NCBI GenBank assembly: GCA_000403295.2
Contig: KE159605.1
Location: forward strand, 1,820,193 to 1,884,192
Source: Lachnospiraceae bacterium M18-1
GTDB taxonomy: Bacteria > Bacillota > Clostridia > Lachnospirales > Lachnospiraceae
Direction: 5' to 3'
DNA length: 64,000 nucleotides
Shown here: positions 44,819 through 52,565 of the stretch, piece by piece
Layout of the letters: the number at the start of each line of letters is the position of its first letter
Position numbering within the stretch: the stretch's first letter is position 1
Notes under the pieces: generated by a model
What the model saw: only the letters and a program-made list of their open reading frames with translations
Told to the model about the DNA's origin: nothing
The model's database searches: none
Made by a program: the position numbers and the translations under genes

Positions 44819-45499
44819 TCACTGATCAACTGTAATGATATATCCCACGCCCACTTTAGTCGTAATAAATCCTTCCAGACCGACACCGTCCAGCTTTTTG
44901 CGCAGCCGGTTCACATTGACGGTCAGTGTATTCTCATCCACAAAGCTGTCTGTCTCCCACAGCCGTTCCATCAGCCGCTCCCGGCTGACTACCTTACCTT
45001 TGTTTTCCATCAGCGCCAGAAGAATCCGGTACTCATTTTTCGAAAGATTGATCCTCTCTCCCTGATAGACCAGTGTATTATCTCCCAGATTCAAAAGCGC
45101 GCCCCGATGCTCCATCACCGGAACCGCCCCCGCGAAATCATAGGTACGGCGAAGCAATGCCTGTATCTTGGCGATGAGGACGCTGCTGTCAAAAGGCTTG
45201 ACAATAAAATCATCTGCCCCCATGTTCACCGCCATCACAATATTCATGCTGTCCGATGCGGAGGAGATAAACATAACTGGTACGCTGGAAATCTTTCGGA
45301 TCTCGCCGCACCAGTGATACCCATTAAAAAAAGGCAGTCCAATGTCCATCAAAACCAGATGCGGGGCATATTCTGCAAATGCCGTCATCACATTTCGAAA
45401 ATCTCTGACACATTCTGCCTCCAGCCCCCACAGTTCTGCCTGTTCTTTGACTGCCTGCGCGATTCCTTCCTCATCTTCTACAATTAAAATACGGTACAC
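44819..45499 (-). CDS. Bce-type OmpR-family response regulator
   Basis: About 226 residues starting at GTG 45499 (VYRILIVEDEEGIAQ), because AAGGTGG is six bases upstream. A longer ATG form would add seven residues. Receiver: EDEE, phospho-Asp in LVLMDIGLPFFNGYHWC, Lys in VKPFDSS. The winged-helix domain has MERLWETDSFVDENTLTVNVNRLRKKL, typical for BceR/VncR-like regulators. It should bind the TTACA-N4-TGTAA palindrome upstream of bceA and induce the transporter. Confidence 0.9.
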   Translation of the reverse strand: MYRILIVEDEEGIAQAVKEQAELWGLEAECVRDFRNVMTAFAEYAPHLVLMDIGLPFFNGYHWCGEIRKISSVPVMFISSASDSMNIVMAVNMGADDFIVKPFDSSVLIAKIQALLRRTYDFAGAVPVMEHRGALLNLGDNTLVYQGERINLSKNEYRILLALMENKGKVVSRERLMERLWETDSFVDENTLTVNVNRLRKKLDGVGLEGFITTKVGVGYIITVDQ

Positions 45500-45584
45500 A
45501 GCGATCCACCTTTCTAACATATTTCTATTGTAATGATATAGGAAATAAGTTCAAAAGTCAACGCTGCCGATCTGCGTCTGCCCT

Positions 45585-45825
45585 GTGACTGTACAGCGTG
45601 GTTACAGTTCACACGGCGTCCGGCCAATAAAGTAACATTTGCCATAATATCCAGCCCGTCTACACTCCGTTCCGGTCCGTCCTAAACAAGCGTCGCTGGC
45701 GCTTAAGACCGCCGGCAGGCAACTTTTCAATGGGCTGGATGCCGTTACTGTGAGCGTCCGGTCAGGGTGTGAACAGTAACCAGCGTGGTGCATGGTCCAG
45801 GAGTAAACAGCAGCCATATCAAGAA
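45585..45825. repeat. Dispersed hairpin repeats upstream of the Bce regulator
   Basis: The 343-bp gap (45500-45842) has no gene. It holds GTTACAGTTCACACGGCGTC (near 45601), CCCGTCTACACTCCGTTCC (near 45657), GTGAACAGTAAC (45769-45780) and CAGCGTGGTGCATGGTCC. These match modules near 17820 and 46830. Confidence 0.7.
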
Positions 45826-45842
45826 CAATAACCATTCTGCTT

Positions 45843-46277
45843 TTATAAAAACTGCCGGATTTCTGCCACCAGCTTTTCCTCCAGCCTGATCAGCCGCCTG
45901 GCGATTTCCTTCGATTTTTCATCTGCCGCTTCGTATTGGTTGAGATATCGGTTCAATGTTTTAATTCCCATGTTGCATCCATCGGTCATCAGATCCGCAA
46001 CTGTCTTGTCCGATTCATCCACAGCAAGCTTTGCATTGGTCTTGATCCACGACATCCCTTTTGCCATCGCGCCGGGTTCTTTTCCCGCATCATGATATTG
46101 CTCCAGAAGTCCCTCTATTTCCTCTTTCAATGCTTCATGCTTTGCCTTGCACTTTTCCAAATATTTTTTCAAATCTTCACTTTTTACGGACTGCAGCGTC
46201 TCGACGATGGATGACACTCCCATCTTGATTCCTGCATCACACTCTCTTAACAGCTTTATTGTATCTTCTTCTATCAT
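45843..46277 (-). CDS. Four-helix-bundle protein (DUF2383/PA2169-like)
   Basis: 144 residues and almost entirely helical: AGIKMGVSSIVETLQSVKSEDLKKYLEKCKAKHEALKEEIEGLLEQYHDAGKEP, then DLMTDGCNMGIKTLNRYLNQYEAADEKSKEIARRLIRLEEKL. The pattern resembles the ferritin-like DUF2383 bundle. It follows the CsoR gene (64-bp gap) and its ribosome site is caught in a hairpin, so it may be part of the metal response. No metal-ligand EXXH motif is clear. Confidence 0.65.
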   Translation of the reverse strand: MIEEDTIKLLRECDAGIKMGVSSIVETLQSVKSEDLKKYLEKCKAKHEALKEEIEGLLEQYHDAGKEPGAMAKGMSWIKTNAKLAVDESDKTVADLMTDGCNMGIKTLNRYLNQYEAADEKSKEIARRLIRLEEKLVAEIRQFL

Positions 46278-46341
46278 AAAAAACCAGCCTCCTTATTGTC
46301 CTGCGTGAACAGTATGCCCGGTCCGGCTGGTTTTCATTACA

Positions 46342-46758
46342 TCATTTTATAAACTTGTCGATTGCTTCGTTCAGCTTTGTAATCGCATCCTGATCGTTTT
46401 CTTCCACTGCTTCCACGATACAGTGGTTCATATGGTTTTTCAAAACCACCTTCCCTGTATTGCTGATCGCGGAACGAACCGCCGCAAGCTGGATCAGCAC
46501 CTCGCTGCAGTCCGCATCCCGCTCCACCATGCGCTTGACTGCTTCCAGATGGCCGATTGCCTTGGAAAGCCGGTTCAGCACCGCTTTCTTTTCCGCCTTG
46601 CTGTGAACATGCCTGTGCCCCGTCCCATGGCTGTGTGAAATGCCGTTTTCATGCATATGTATATGAAGCTCTTCGTTTAAATCATGTTCTTCTGCCCTCT
46701 GCTCAGGGAATGTGTTCCGGTCTTTTGCCGCTTTGGCGTTCTCCGCATCCAAATTCAT
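46342..46758 (-). CDS. csoR: CsoR-family copper-sensing repressor with His-rich N-tail
   Basis: 138 residues. The last 90 form the CsoR/RcnR helical fold (RLSKAIGHLEAVKRMVERDADCSEVLIQLAAVRSAISN). The ligands Cys-x24-His-x3-Cys (CSEV...NHMNHC) have exactly the 25/29 spacing of the copper(I) site of CsoR. An extra N-terminal tail of about 45 residues is His-rich (HIHMHENGISHSHGTGHRHVH), an extra metal-binding segment not in standard CsoR. It normally represses copper-efflux genes; no copA is next to it here. Confidence 0.85.
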   Translation of the reverse strand: MNLDAENAKAAKDRNTFPEQRAEEHDLNEELHIHMHENGISHSHGTGHRHVHSKAEKKAVLNRLSKAIGHLEAVKRMVERDADCSEVLIQLAAVRSAISNTGKVVLKNHMNHCIVEAVEENDQDAITKLNEAIDKFIK

Positions 46759-47121
46759 AGTTCTACCCTCTGTTCTTCTATTTATATCTTACCGTAGGAG
46801 ATACCGTTTTTTATGAAAGTCTGCCCGTCTCCGCTCCGTTTCAATCCATCCCGAGTCCAATACCCCGCGGCAAACTGACGGGACATCAAAATTCCAGCGC
46901 AGCAATCTGCAGGGGATCTGACCCCCGCGGCAGTCGCCAAATATCCATGCAGGCATGCTGCTTGGCTCGTTGCTTCGCGGAAATAAACGTCACGGGCGCA
47001 TAGAATCGCCGCCGGCAGCTTTCATGGGCTGAATTGTTACGGAATCCGCGTTGTCAAGACTTGACCTGTAACGATTATACTTCGCTTCAAGAAAATCAGC
47101 AACATAAAAATCAAAAAATGC
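46759..47121. other. Intergenic spacer with degenerate dispersed repeats
   Basis: No gene. It carries degenerate modules of the dispersed family: CCCGTCTCCGCTCCGTTTC near 46829 and GTTACGGAATCCGCG with GACCTGTAACG near 47036-47070. The tRNA operon promoter follows. Confidence 0.5.
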
Positions 47122-47150
47122 TTGCAAACTGACAAAATATATGCTATCAT
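47122..47150 (+). promoter_or_regulatory. Promoter of the tRNA operon
   Basis: TTGCAA (47122-47127), 17 bases, TATCAT (47145-47150), 43 bp before the first tRNA. Confidence 0.75.
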
Positions 47151-47193
47151 TCAAATTGTCGCTACGATGTCATTCGTCAAAGCACATTATACT

Positions 47194-47265
47194 GGCTCCG
47201 TGGTCAAGCGGTTAAGACATCGCCCTTTCACGGCGGTAACACGGGTTCGATTCCCGTCGGAGTCA
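47194..47265 (+). tRNA. tRNA-Glu (TTC)
   Basis: 72-nt cloverleaf: acceptor GGCTCCG/CGGAGTC (one G-U), anticodon stem around TTC in CTTTCAC, T-arm GGTTCGATTCC. No CCA encoded. Confidence 0.93.
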
Positions 47266-47348
47266 CTCAGATTATTTTGTTTCTGTGTTGTATTTACATA
47301 ATCAGACACACAGGATGCTGTCAGAATTTGTTTTTTAAGGTATTATTT

Positions 47349-47421
47349 GCCGATGTGGCTCAATTGGCAGAGCAGCTGATTTGTAATCAGCAGGTTATCG
47401 GTTCGAGTCCGATCATCGGCT
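47349..47421 (+). tRNA. tRNA-Thr (TGT)
   Basis: 73-nt cloverleaf: acceptor GCCGATG/CATCGGC, anticodon TGT in the loop TTTGTAA, T-arm GGTTCGAGTCC. Confidence 0.93.
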
Positions 47422-47445
47422 TTGTTCCTATAAGGGACATAATTT

Positions 47446-47519
47446 GGACCTTTAGCTCAGTTGGTCAGAGCAATCGGCTCATAACCGATCGGTCCTGGGT
47501 TCGAGTCCCCGAAGGTCCA
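47446..47519 (+). tRNA. tRNA-Met (CAT)
   Basis: 74-nt cloverleaf: acceptor GGACCTT/AAGGTCC, anticodon CAT in CTCATAA. It may be an elongator Met tRNA or a tRNA-Ile2 with a lysidine-modified anticodon; the sequence alone does not settle this. Confidence 0.85.
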
Positions 47520-47624
47520 TTTTCATATAAAGTATTCGAATGCAGATATGATTCGATATTTTATATGTTGTACATTACAGAATATTCTATATATAATGTA
47601 TTGTATATCATTAATTATTCATAC

Positions 47625-47698
47625 GGCCCAGTGGCTCAGTTGGTTAGAGCGCCGCCCTGTCACGGCGGAGGTCGAGAGTTCGAGTCTCTTCTGGGTCG
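47625..47698 (+). tRNA. tRNA-Asp (GTC)
   Basis: 74-nt cloverleaf: acceptor GGCCCAG/CTGGGTC, anticodon GTC in CTGTCAC. The preceding spacer of about 105 bp is AT-rich. Confidence 0.93.
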
Positions 47699-47755
47699 TT
47701 CATCAGATAAAACTGAGAGATTTTTTATTTTATCTGATATTTTTTAAGGGTTGAT

Positions 47756-47828
47756 GGGGTCTTAGCTCAGCTGGGAGAGCATCTGCCTTACAAGCAGAGG
47801 GTCATAGGTTCGAGCCCTATAGGCCCCA
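47756..47828 (+). tRNA. tRNA-Val (TAC)
   Basis: 73-nt cloverleaf: acceptor GGGGTCT/AGGCCCC (one G-U), anticodon TAC in CTTACAA. Confidence 0.93.
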
Positions 47829-47836
47829 TATCATTT

Positions 47837-47922
47837 GCCGCAGTGGCGGAACTGGCAGACGCCCGGGACTTAAAATCCCGTGGGTAGTGATACCCGTACC
47901 GGTTCGATTCCGGTCTGCGGCA
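47837..47922 (+). tRNA. tRNA-Leu (TAA)
   Basis: 86-nt tRNA with a long variable arm: acceptor GCCGCAG/CTGCGGC, anticodon TAA in CTTAAAA. Eight bases after tRNA-Val. Confidence 0.93.
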
Positions 47923-47936
47923 GTTTTTAAATATAG

Positions 47937-47974
47937 AGGAAACGTTGTAAGATGAATGTTTCCTTTATTTTTTT
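47937..47974 (+). terminator. Terminator of the tRNA operon
   Basis: AGGAAAC pairs with GTTTCCT around a 14-base loop, followed by TTATTTTTTT. Confidence 0.85.
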
Positions 47975-48063
47975 GTGTTTAATAATTTGAACACCATCGA
48001 ACACTTCATTCCTTTGATATCCCGGATCACTATATTCTTTTTCACCAACTGTTTAAACACACT

Positions 48064-48099
48064 AAAAACCCACGCAAACTTTCATTTACGTGGGTTTTT
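48064..48099. terminator. Bidirectional terminator
   Basis: AAAAACCCACG pairs with CGTGGGTTTTT with flanking A/T tracts. It ends the gene at 48112 on the minus strand. Confidence 0.9.
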
Positions 48100-48111
48100 C
48101 ATTCCACATCT

Positions 48112-49050
48112 TTATACCAGAGTGTTCAGAAGCATGCCAACCGCATAATAATTGCTGAGGTTGTAAGCTCCGCTCTTTGCAAAGCTTGCAAAAGATGTAA
48201 AATATGCGGACATTGAATCATCCGATGAGAGATCGGAGAAGTCCACGCCTGCTGTGGAAGAATTCTTGTCCTTAGATGTCGAAGAAGATTGTGTCTTAGA
48301 ACTCCCCACTACAGTGTCGATCGATGAATCAAGGATTGTGCTTGCTTTCGTACCGGTACGCTGTGCGATACCGTACTGGCCGCCCATCACATCCTTTACA
48401 AGACCATAGCCGCGATCCAGCGACTTCTTCAATTCATCCTTATCCACCTGGAGCTTGCCGGTAGTGCTAAGGCTCATTCCCAATGCTTTCTTCATTGCAT
48501 CTTCGGTCGGAAGGGATCTCTTCAGAGATTCCAGCTGACGCGCTGCACCTGCACTGCGGTTGGAATTGCTCTCAAGGAAAGATATCGTACTGTTGTACTT
48601 ATCTGCGAAATCAGTGATCGCGGATATAATATCTTCCTGCGCCTTATCCACCTTTGCCTGCGCTGCTTTTCTCTCTTCCTCGGTTCCCGCTTTGGATAAA
48701 GCCGAAACAGCACTCTCATACTTGGAGAACACGTTGTCCTTGGCACCAACCTGCAGCTTCTTGGAAGCCGACTCCAGTTCCGTAAGGGACTGCTTATAAT
48801 TCAGCAAAAATGAAGACGCGCTTGTAGCTGTACTGCTGTTGCTGTAGCTGCCTGATGTCTTATCTGTGCTTGAAGAACTGCTGGAGCCTGATGTCTTATC
48901 CGTACTTGATGTACTGCTGGTACTGGACGTACTCTCTGTAGAATCATAACCAATCTGATCCTTCAAAGCTTCTGTCCGAGAATTTGCAGTGTTAACCCAG
49001 CCTTGATAGTTAAACATGGGACTATAACTGGATACTGAACCAACTGCCAT
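48112..49050 (-). CDS. Ser/Thr-rich protein resembling the C-terminal part of flagellar cap protein FliD
   Basis: 312 residues. ATG at 49050 (MAVGSVSSYSPMFNYQG) has AAAGGAG upstream. A Ser/Thr-rich repeat tract follows (SSTSSTSSTDKTSGSSSSSS, about residues 45-80). Then a helical domain resembling FliD: FADKYNSTISFLESNSNR, MSLSTTGKLQVDKDELKKSL and GIAQRTGTKASTIL. No signal peptide. No flagellar genes are nearby, so it may be a lone cap-like or exported protein. It is followed by a strong terminator. Confidence 0.6.
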   Translation of the reverse strand: MAVGSVSSYSPMFNYQGWVNTANSRTEALKDQIGYDSTESTSSTSSTSSTDKTSGSSSSSSTDKTSGSYSNSSTATSASSFLLNYKQSLTELESASKKLQVGAKDNVFSKYESAVSALSKAGTEEERKAAQAKVDKAQEDIISAITDFADKYNSTISFLESNSNRSAGAARQLESLKRSLPTEDAMKKALGMSLSTTGKLQVDKDELKKSLDRGYGLVKDVMGGQYGIAQRTGTKASTILDSSIDTVVGSSKTQSSSTSKDKNSSTAGVDFSDLSSDDSMSAYFTSFASFAKSGAYNLSNYYAVGMLLNTLV

Positions 49051-49277
49051 AATGTCATCTCCTTTCCGGTATGGCAAATACCTTTTTTTGTTGAAAAGGC
49101 GAATGCCTTCTTATGATATTTCGGCAATTTTCCTCTGAAAGATAATCAAAGACCGAAAATCAGAGGAAAAATTTTTCATTCCCACCTTATAATTTTAAAT
49201 TCAGCCTGTTAAGGAAATGGGATCGGCTGATGTTTGTGGAGTGGCTGATTTTTATATGTCTGTAAATAGTAACAAAC

Positions 49278-49736
49278 CTATTTCAATTTTTTCTCCATGA
49301 TTTCATAAACCAACTTCACATCATTTTCCAATTCATATGTCCCATGCCCCACAGTCTTATAACCTCTATGCTCATAAAGACAAGCTGCAGGAAGCGAGGC
49401 ATCTAAAACGGCTGTATCATACTTTTGTACAATTTCGTTTTCCAGGCAGTCCATAATGTACGAGCCATAACCTCTCTTTTGATAAGATGGCAGCACATAT
49501 ACGCCTGCAATATGATTACTCTCAAAGCTACCTGTTCCAACAATCGCATCCTCATTCACTAATACACCCATATTTCCAGACGCTATGCCATCTAAAATGT
49601 GTTCTCTACTATGATGTTTACAAAAGAAATCCACTACTTCTTTCGGATAATACTTTGGATATATTGTTTTAATAGCTGTATGTAAAACATCGTAAATTTC
49701 ATTTACCATATCAGGAACTGCCGCTATATATTTCAT
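49278..49736 (-). CDS. GNAT family N-acetyltransferase
   Basis: 152 residues. GNAT motif A: IAGVYVLPSYQKRGYGSYIMDCLENE (acetyl-CoA loop QKRGYG near 85). AVLDASLPAACLYEHRGYKTVGHGTY is motif B. EHIL and the N-terminal MVNEIYDVLHTAI complete the fold. The substrate is unknown. GGAGG before the ATG fits. It sits at the start of the accessory zone. Confidence 0.85.
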   Translation of the reverse strand: MKYIAAVPDMVNEIYDVLHTAIKTIYPKYYPKEVVDFFCKHHSREHILDGIASGNMGVLVNEDAIVGTGSFESNHIAGVYVLPSYQKRGYGSYIMDCLENEIVQKYDTAVLDASLPAACLYEHRGYKTVGHGTYELENDVKLVYEIMEKKLK

Positions 49737-49814
49737 ATCTTTCCTCCGATATGCTGTTTTTCAGCCTGATTTTCATTCTATTTTTAATAGGATTACAGGA
49801 TTCCGGAAAGTTAT

Positions 49815-50159
49815 TTATTGTCCTGACTTTATAATCTTCAATAGCTGTTCAATATTTGCAGCAATGTTCTCATCTTCCAAGTGATCAACGCGGTCTCTGG
49901 CCTGCTCTAATCTGGCTTCTTTTTCTATTGCCATTAATTTGGCAAGTATCGCATCACTTCTATCCTCCATTTTTCCACTCTGAGCCGCCGGATTTCCTGA
50001 CTGCGCCTTTCCACCCTTGGCTGCAGCTTTTCCTGAATGTGTTTTCCCATTTTTTGTCATAGTTTTACTCGTCTGTACTTTCCCACTCTTGAGTGCCGGC
50101 CTTTTTGTCTGCGCTTTTGTGCCCTGTTTTGCATTTTTCGTATCTTTTTTCTTAAACAA
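49815..50159 (-). CDS. Lys/Gly-rich small protein, hypothetical
   Basis: 114 residues starting at TTG with AGGAGG upstream. The first 65 residues are a degenerate 11-13-residue repeat rich in Lys, Gly and Ser (KSGKVQTSKT, KNGKTHSGKAAAKGGKAQSG). The C-terminal third is a Glu/Arg-rich coiled coil (AKLMAIEKEARLEQARDRVDHLEDENI). No family recognised. A charged, disordered tail plus coiled coil suggests a scaffold or nucleic-acid role, unproven. Confidence 0.55.
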   Translation of the reverse strand: MFKKKDTKNAKQGTKAQTKRPALKSGKVQTSKTMTKNGKTHSGKAAAKGGKAQSGNPAAQSGKMEDRSDAILAKLMAIEKEARLEQARDRVDHLEDENIAANIEQLLKIIKSGQ

Positions 50160-50239
50160 AGAAATCCCTCCTGCTAATTAAATTCATACCTTTATGTATA
50201 TTAGCAGAAAATGTTGTTCAGGGGAATAGGGTATATCAT

Positions 50240-50490
50240 TTAATATTTAATTTTGTTCATTCTCAAGCATAGTGTTTTGTTTGCTTCCTGTACCGGGTCC
50301 GGCACAGAAAAAGGGAGCCTGACGATGATCAGAGAGGACACCATGTCCCCTGGAAAATCCACGCCCTCCCAGCAGGAACCGGATGCGAACAGCACCGCAT
50401 TGCTCATCTTTTTAAACCGCTTGATCTCTTCCTGGGTGTGACGCCATACCTCCACCATGGGGAATGAAATGCTTCCCCGCAGAAGCTGGT
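50240..50490 (-). pseudogene. DinG-type helicase internal fragment
   Basis: LLRGSISFPMVEVWRH...NAVLFASGSCWEGVDFPGD (Walker-type motif VI region) MVSSLIIVRLPFSVPDP is unmistakably part of a DinG/XPD-like helicase, motifs V-VI. The fragment is fused in frame to the broken transposase upstream and stops soon after VPDPVQEANKTL. It is a dead remnant. Confidence 0.75.
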
Positions 50491-51386
50491 AGCTGTAATC
50501 GTTCCCATATTTATCCTGGAATCCTTTCGGGTCATTCTCCCTGTCTTCTGAGAGCCCTTCAAACAGCCTCATTAATTCTGCATATAGTTCCGGGCAGTTC
50601 TTCTTCACCTGAAGGACAAACTCCCAGCCATTGTCATGAATTGCATTCAAGATGTTTCCTGTCGCACCAATCGCATCAATTGTGATTGTGCTCCCTTTTA
50701 TCTCCAGCAATTCCATAAGCTCAGGAATCGCGGTCATTTCATTTGCTTTCCCTTGGATAACGAGCTGTCCGATCACCAGCTTGGACGCAACATCAATCGC
50801 ATTCAAAATATACGGTGTCTTTTCTTCCCTTACTTTGCGTGCTGCAGCACGGAGTCCTTTCCCATCTATTGCAATGTGTATCCCTCTCGTATTATAAATC
50901 TCCCCAATCCAGTTGGTAAGCGCAAGGGCCACCATTTCTTCATCAACTGCAACAAGCATTCTTGACATGGTCGATACGGATGGCACCCCGTTTGGAAACG
51001 GCAGATGTCTCTGAAGTTCCGCTAAATTCCTTTTGCTCCATCTGACAATCCGGCGCAGCTTTGTTTTTCCTGCCAGCAGCCCCATAATGATACAGACAAA
51101 GATTTCCGCCAATTCATGTGGTTTCGACCGTCTGCTCCTGGAATCAGGGATATCACGCAGCCAGCCAATGAGCGGGCGGGTACAAAAGCCTGCCCTAATC
51201 CACCTCCAGTTTCAGTTCCAGTCTTTCCAGTAGCTTTTTTTGTCCTTCCGATATTTTAGAAACCAGCTTTTTGCCAGAAACAATGACCATATATAATGAT
51301 AAAATCAAGCACTTCCTGCCAGCTTTTACCGAGAGGTTCTTTCCATCCGGCAGGGCAAAGTGTTTCCACAGATTTTGAAAATCCAT
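50490..51386 (-). pseudogene. ISAs1-family transposase, broken
   Basis: Starts MDFQNLWKHFALPDGKN and continues through LIGWLRDIPDSRSRRSKPHELAEIFVC, HIAIDGKGLR (first Asp of DDE) and GSTITIDAIGATGNILNAI (second Asp). A TAG stop and frameshift near 51190 separate the first 60 residues from the rest. The C-terminal part, including the catalytic Glu, is replaced by the helicase fragment. Two inactivating changes make this an IS remnant. Confidence 0.75.
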
Positions 51387-51481
51387 ACCTTTTGATATAT
51401 CTTTTAGCTAACCTATACGAAAGCCTATCACAAACTGCAACCTTTAAACGGTAAAATCCCAGAAGATTCTATTCCTCTGGG

Positions 51482-51644
51482 ATTGTAAACTTATATCATA
51501 CACCTCGGACAGTTTTGAATATATTGAGGTTTCCTGGGATCCGCTTCTATTTTCTTCCTTAACCCATAAATGAGACAATAAATACTATTATCTATATTTT
51601 CTATTTTCACCTCTTCATAGATTATGGCATAGATCTGTTCCTTC
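51482..51644 (-). pseudogene. Response-regulator fragment (winged-helix C-terminus), interrupted by IS66
   Basis: KEQIYAIIYEEVKIENIDNS then IYGLRKKIEADPRKPQYIQ matches the effector domain of an OmpR regulator. An extra A shifts the frame after YIQ; the shifted frame reads TVRGV, a TGA, then YKF, the usual TVRGVGYKF end with GGA turned to TGA. The upstream half is cut off precisely at the IS66 left end (51645). Confidence 0.8.
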
Positions 51645-51722
51645 GTAAGCACGAAATAATCCGTATCTATGAATCCTCCATCATTTTTGATACAATAGCT
51701 CCAAATCAAGGAGGTATTGCCT

Positions 51723-52067
51723 ATGAATGAAACGAACCTTACAAAAGAAGATTTCTGGATGAAGCGAATTCAGGATTTCCAAAAAAGCGGATTGTCAAGA
51801 AAAGAATGGTGTCAGGAAAATCAAGTCCCCCTGTCGACTTTCAGTTATTGGATCAGAAAACAAATGCAGAAGCCTTCCGAATTGGATCAAGGGATGGAAC
51901 CAGTCTTTGCCAGACTCCCTTCTGAGTTAGAGGTTTCCTCCCAACCGTTGTCGGAGTATCCTCCCATAACGATCCATCTTCCAGAAAGTATCCGGATAGA
52001 GGTCAGCACCGGTTGCCCGTGTGAACTGATGGCCTCTTTGATCCACACACTAAAAAATTATGCTTGA
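51723..52067 (+). CDS. tnpA: IS66 accessory protein TnpA
   Basis: 114 residues with ATG at 51723 and GGAGG eight bases upstream. MKRIQDFQKSGLSRKEWCQENQVPLSTFSYWIRKQ is the HTH of IS66 TnpA. The last codons overlap tnpB by eight bases. Confidence 0.88.
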   Translation: MNETNLTKEDFWMKRIQDFQKSGLSRKEWCQENQVPLSTFSYWIRKQMQKPSELDQGMEPVFARLPSELEVSSQPLSEYPPITIHLPESIRIEVSTGCPCELMASLIHTLKNYA

Positions 52068-52413
52068 CCTGGCAGGCGGGACCACCGTATACCTGGCCTG
52101 CGGCAGTACAGACCTGCGCAAGAGCTATAACGGCCTGGCCGCGATCATAAAGCTAAAATTCCATCTGGATCCGTATTCCCGCTGCATGTTCGCCTTCTGT
52201 AACCGCAGACGGACATCCATCAAAATCCTTCAATGGGACGGATCCGGTTTCTGGATCCTGATGAAGCGGCTCGACCGCAATTACTTCCGCTGGCCGGATA
52301 CGCCGGATGAGTTGAAAAAAGTGACCTTAAAGGAAATTCATTGGTTATGTGATGGACTGTCCCTCGACCCAAAAGGCGCTTTTGAGGAACATCATCCGAA
52401 GATCACAATCTAA
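52060..52413 (+). CDS. tnpB: IS66 accessory protein TnpB (Orf2)
   Basis: 117 residues, DUF1173-like Orf2: VYLACGSTDLRKSYNGLAAII, CNRRRTSIKILQWDGSGFW and KRLDRNYFRWP. These are the family hallmarks. It assists transposition of IS66. Confidence 0.93.
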   Translation: MLDLAGGTTVYLACGSTDLRKSYNGLAAIIKLKFHLDPYSRCMFAFCNRRRTSIKILQWDGSGFWILMKRLDRNYFRWPDTPDELKKVTLKEIHWLCDGLSLDPKGAFEEHHPKITI

Positions 52414-52565
52414 TCTACACCGATTTTCCTGTCAATTCGCAAAAAGCTGAAAAAGTGGCAGTTTTCCATGAATTTTCCTCTGTTTTTCCATCCGGTTTCC
52501 TCTCGAAAACAGAGCGGTTTCATGATATACTTTTCTCAGACCACAAGAGATAGGAGGGCTGGATC

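Noticed and set aside
47194-47922. Possible rRNA operon next to the tRNA cluster
   Set aside because: No 16S, 23S or 5S sequence follows; the cluster ends in a terminator at 47937.
51195-51386. 63-codon frame as a separate gene
   Set aside because: It fits as the N-terminal part of the ISAs1 transposase cut by a frameshift, so it is included in the pseudogene.
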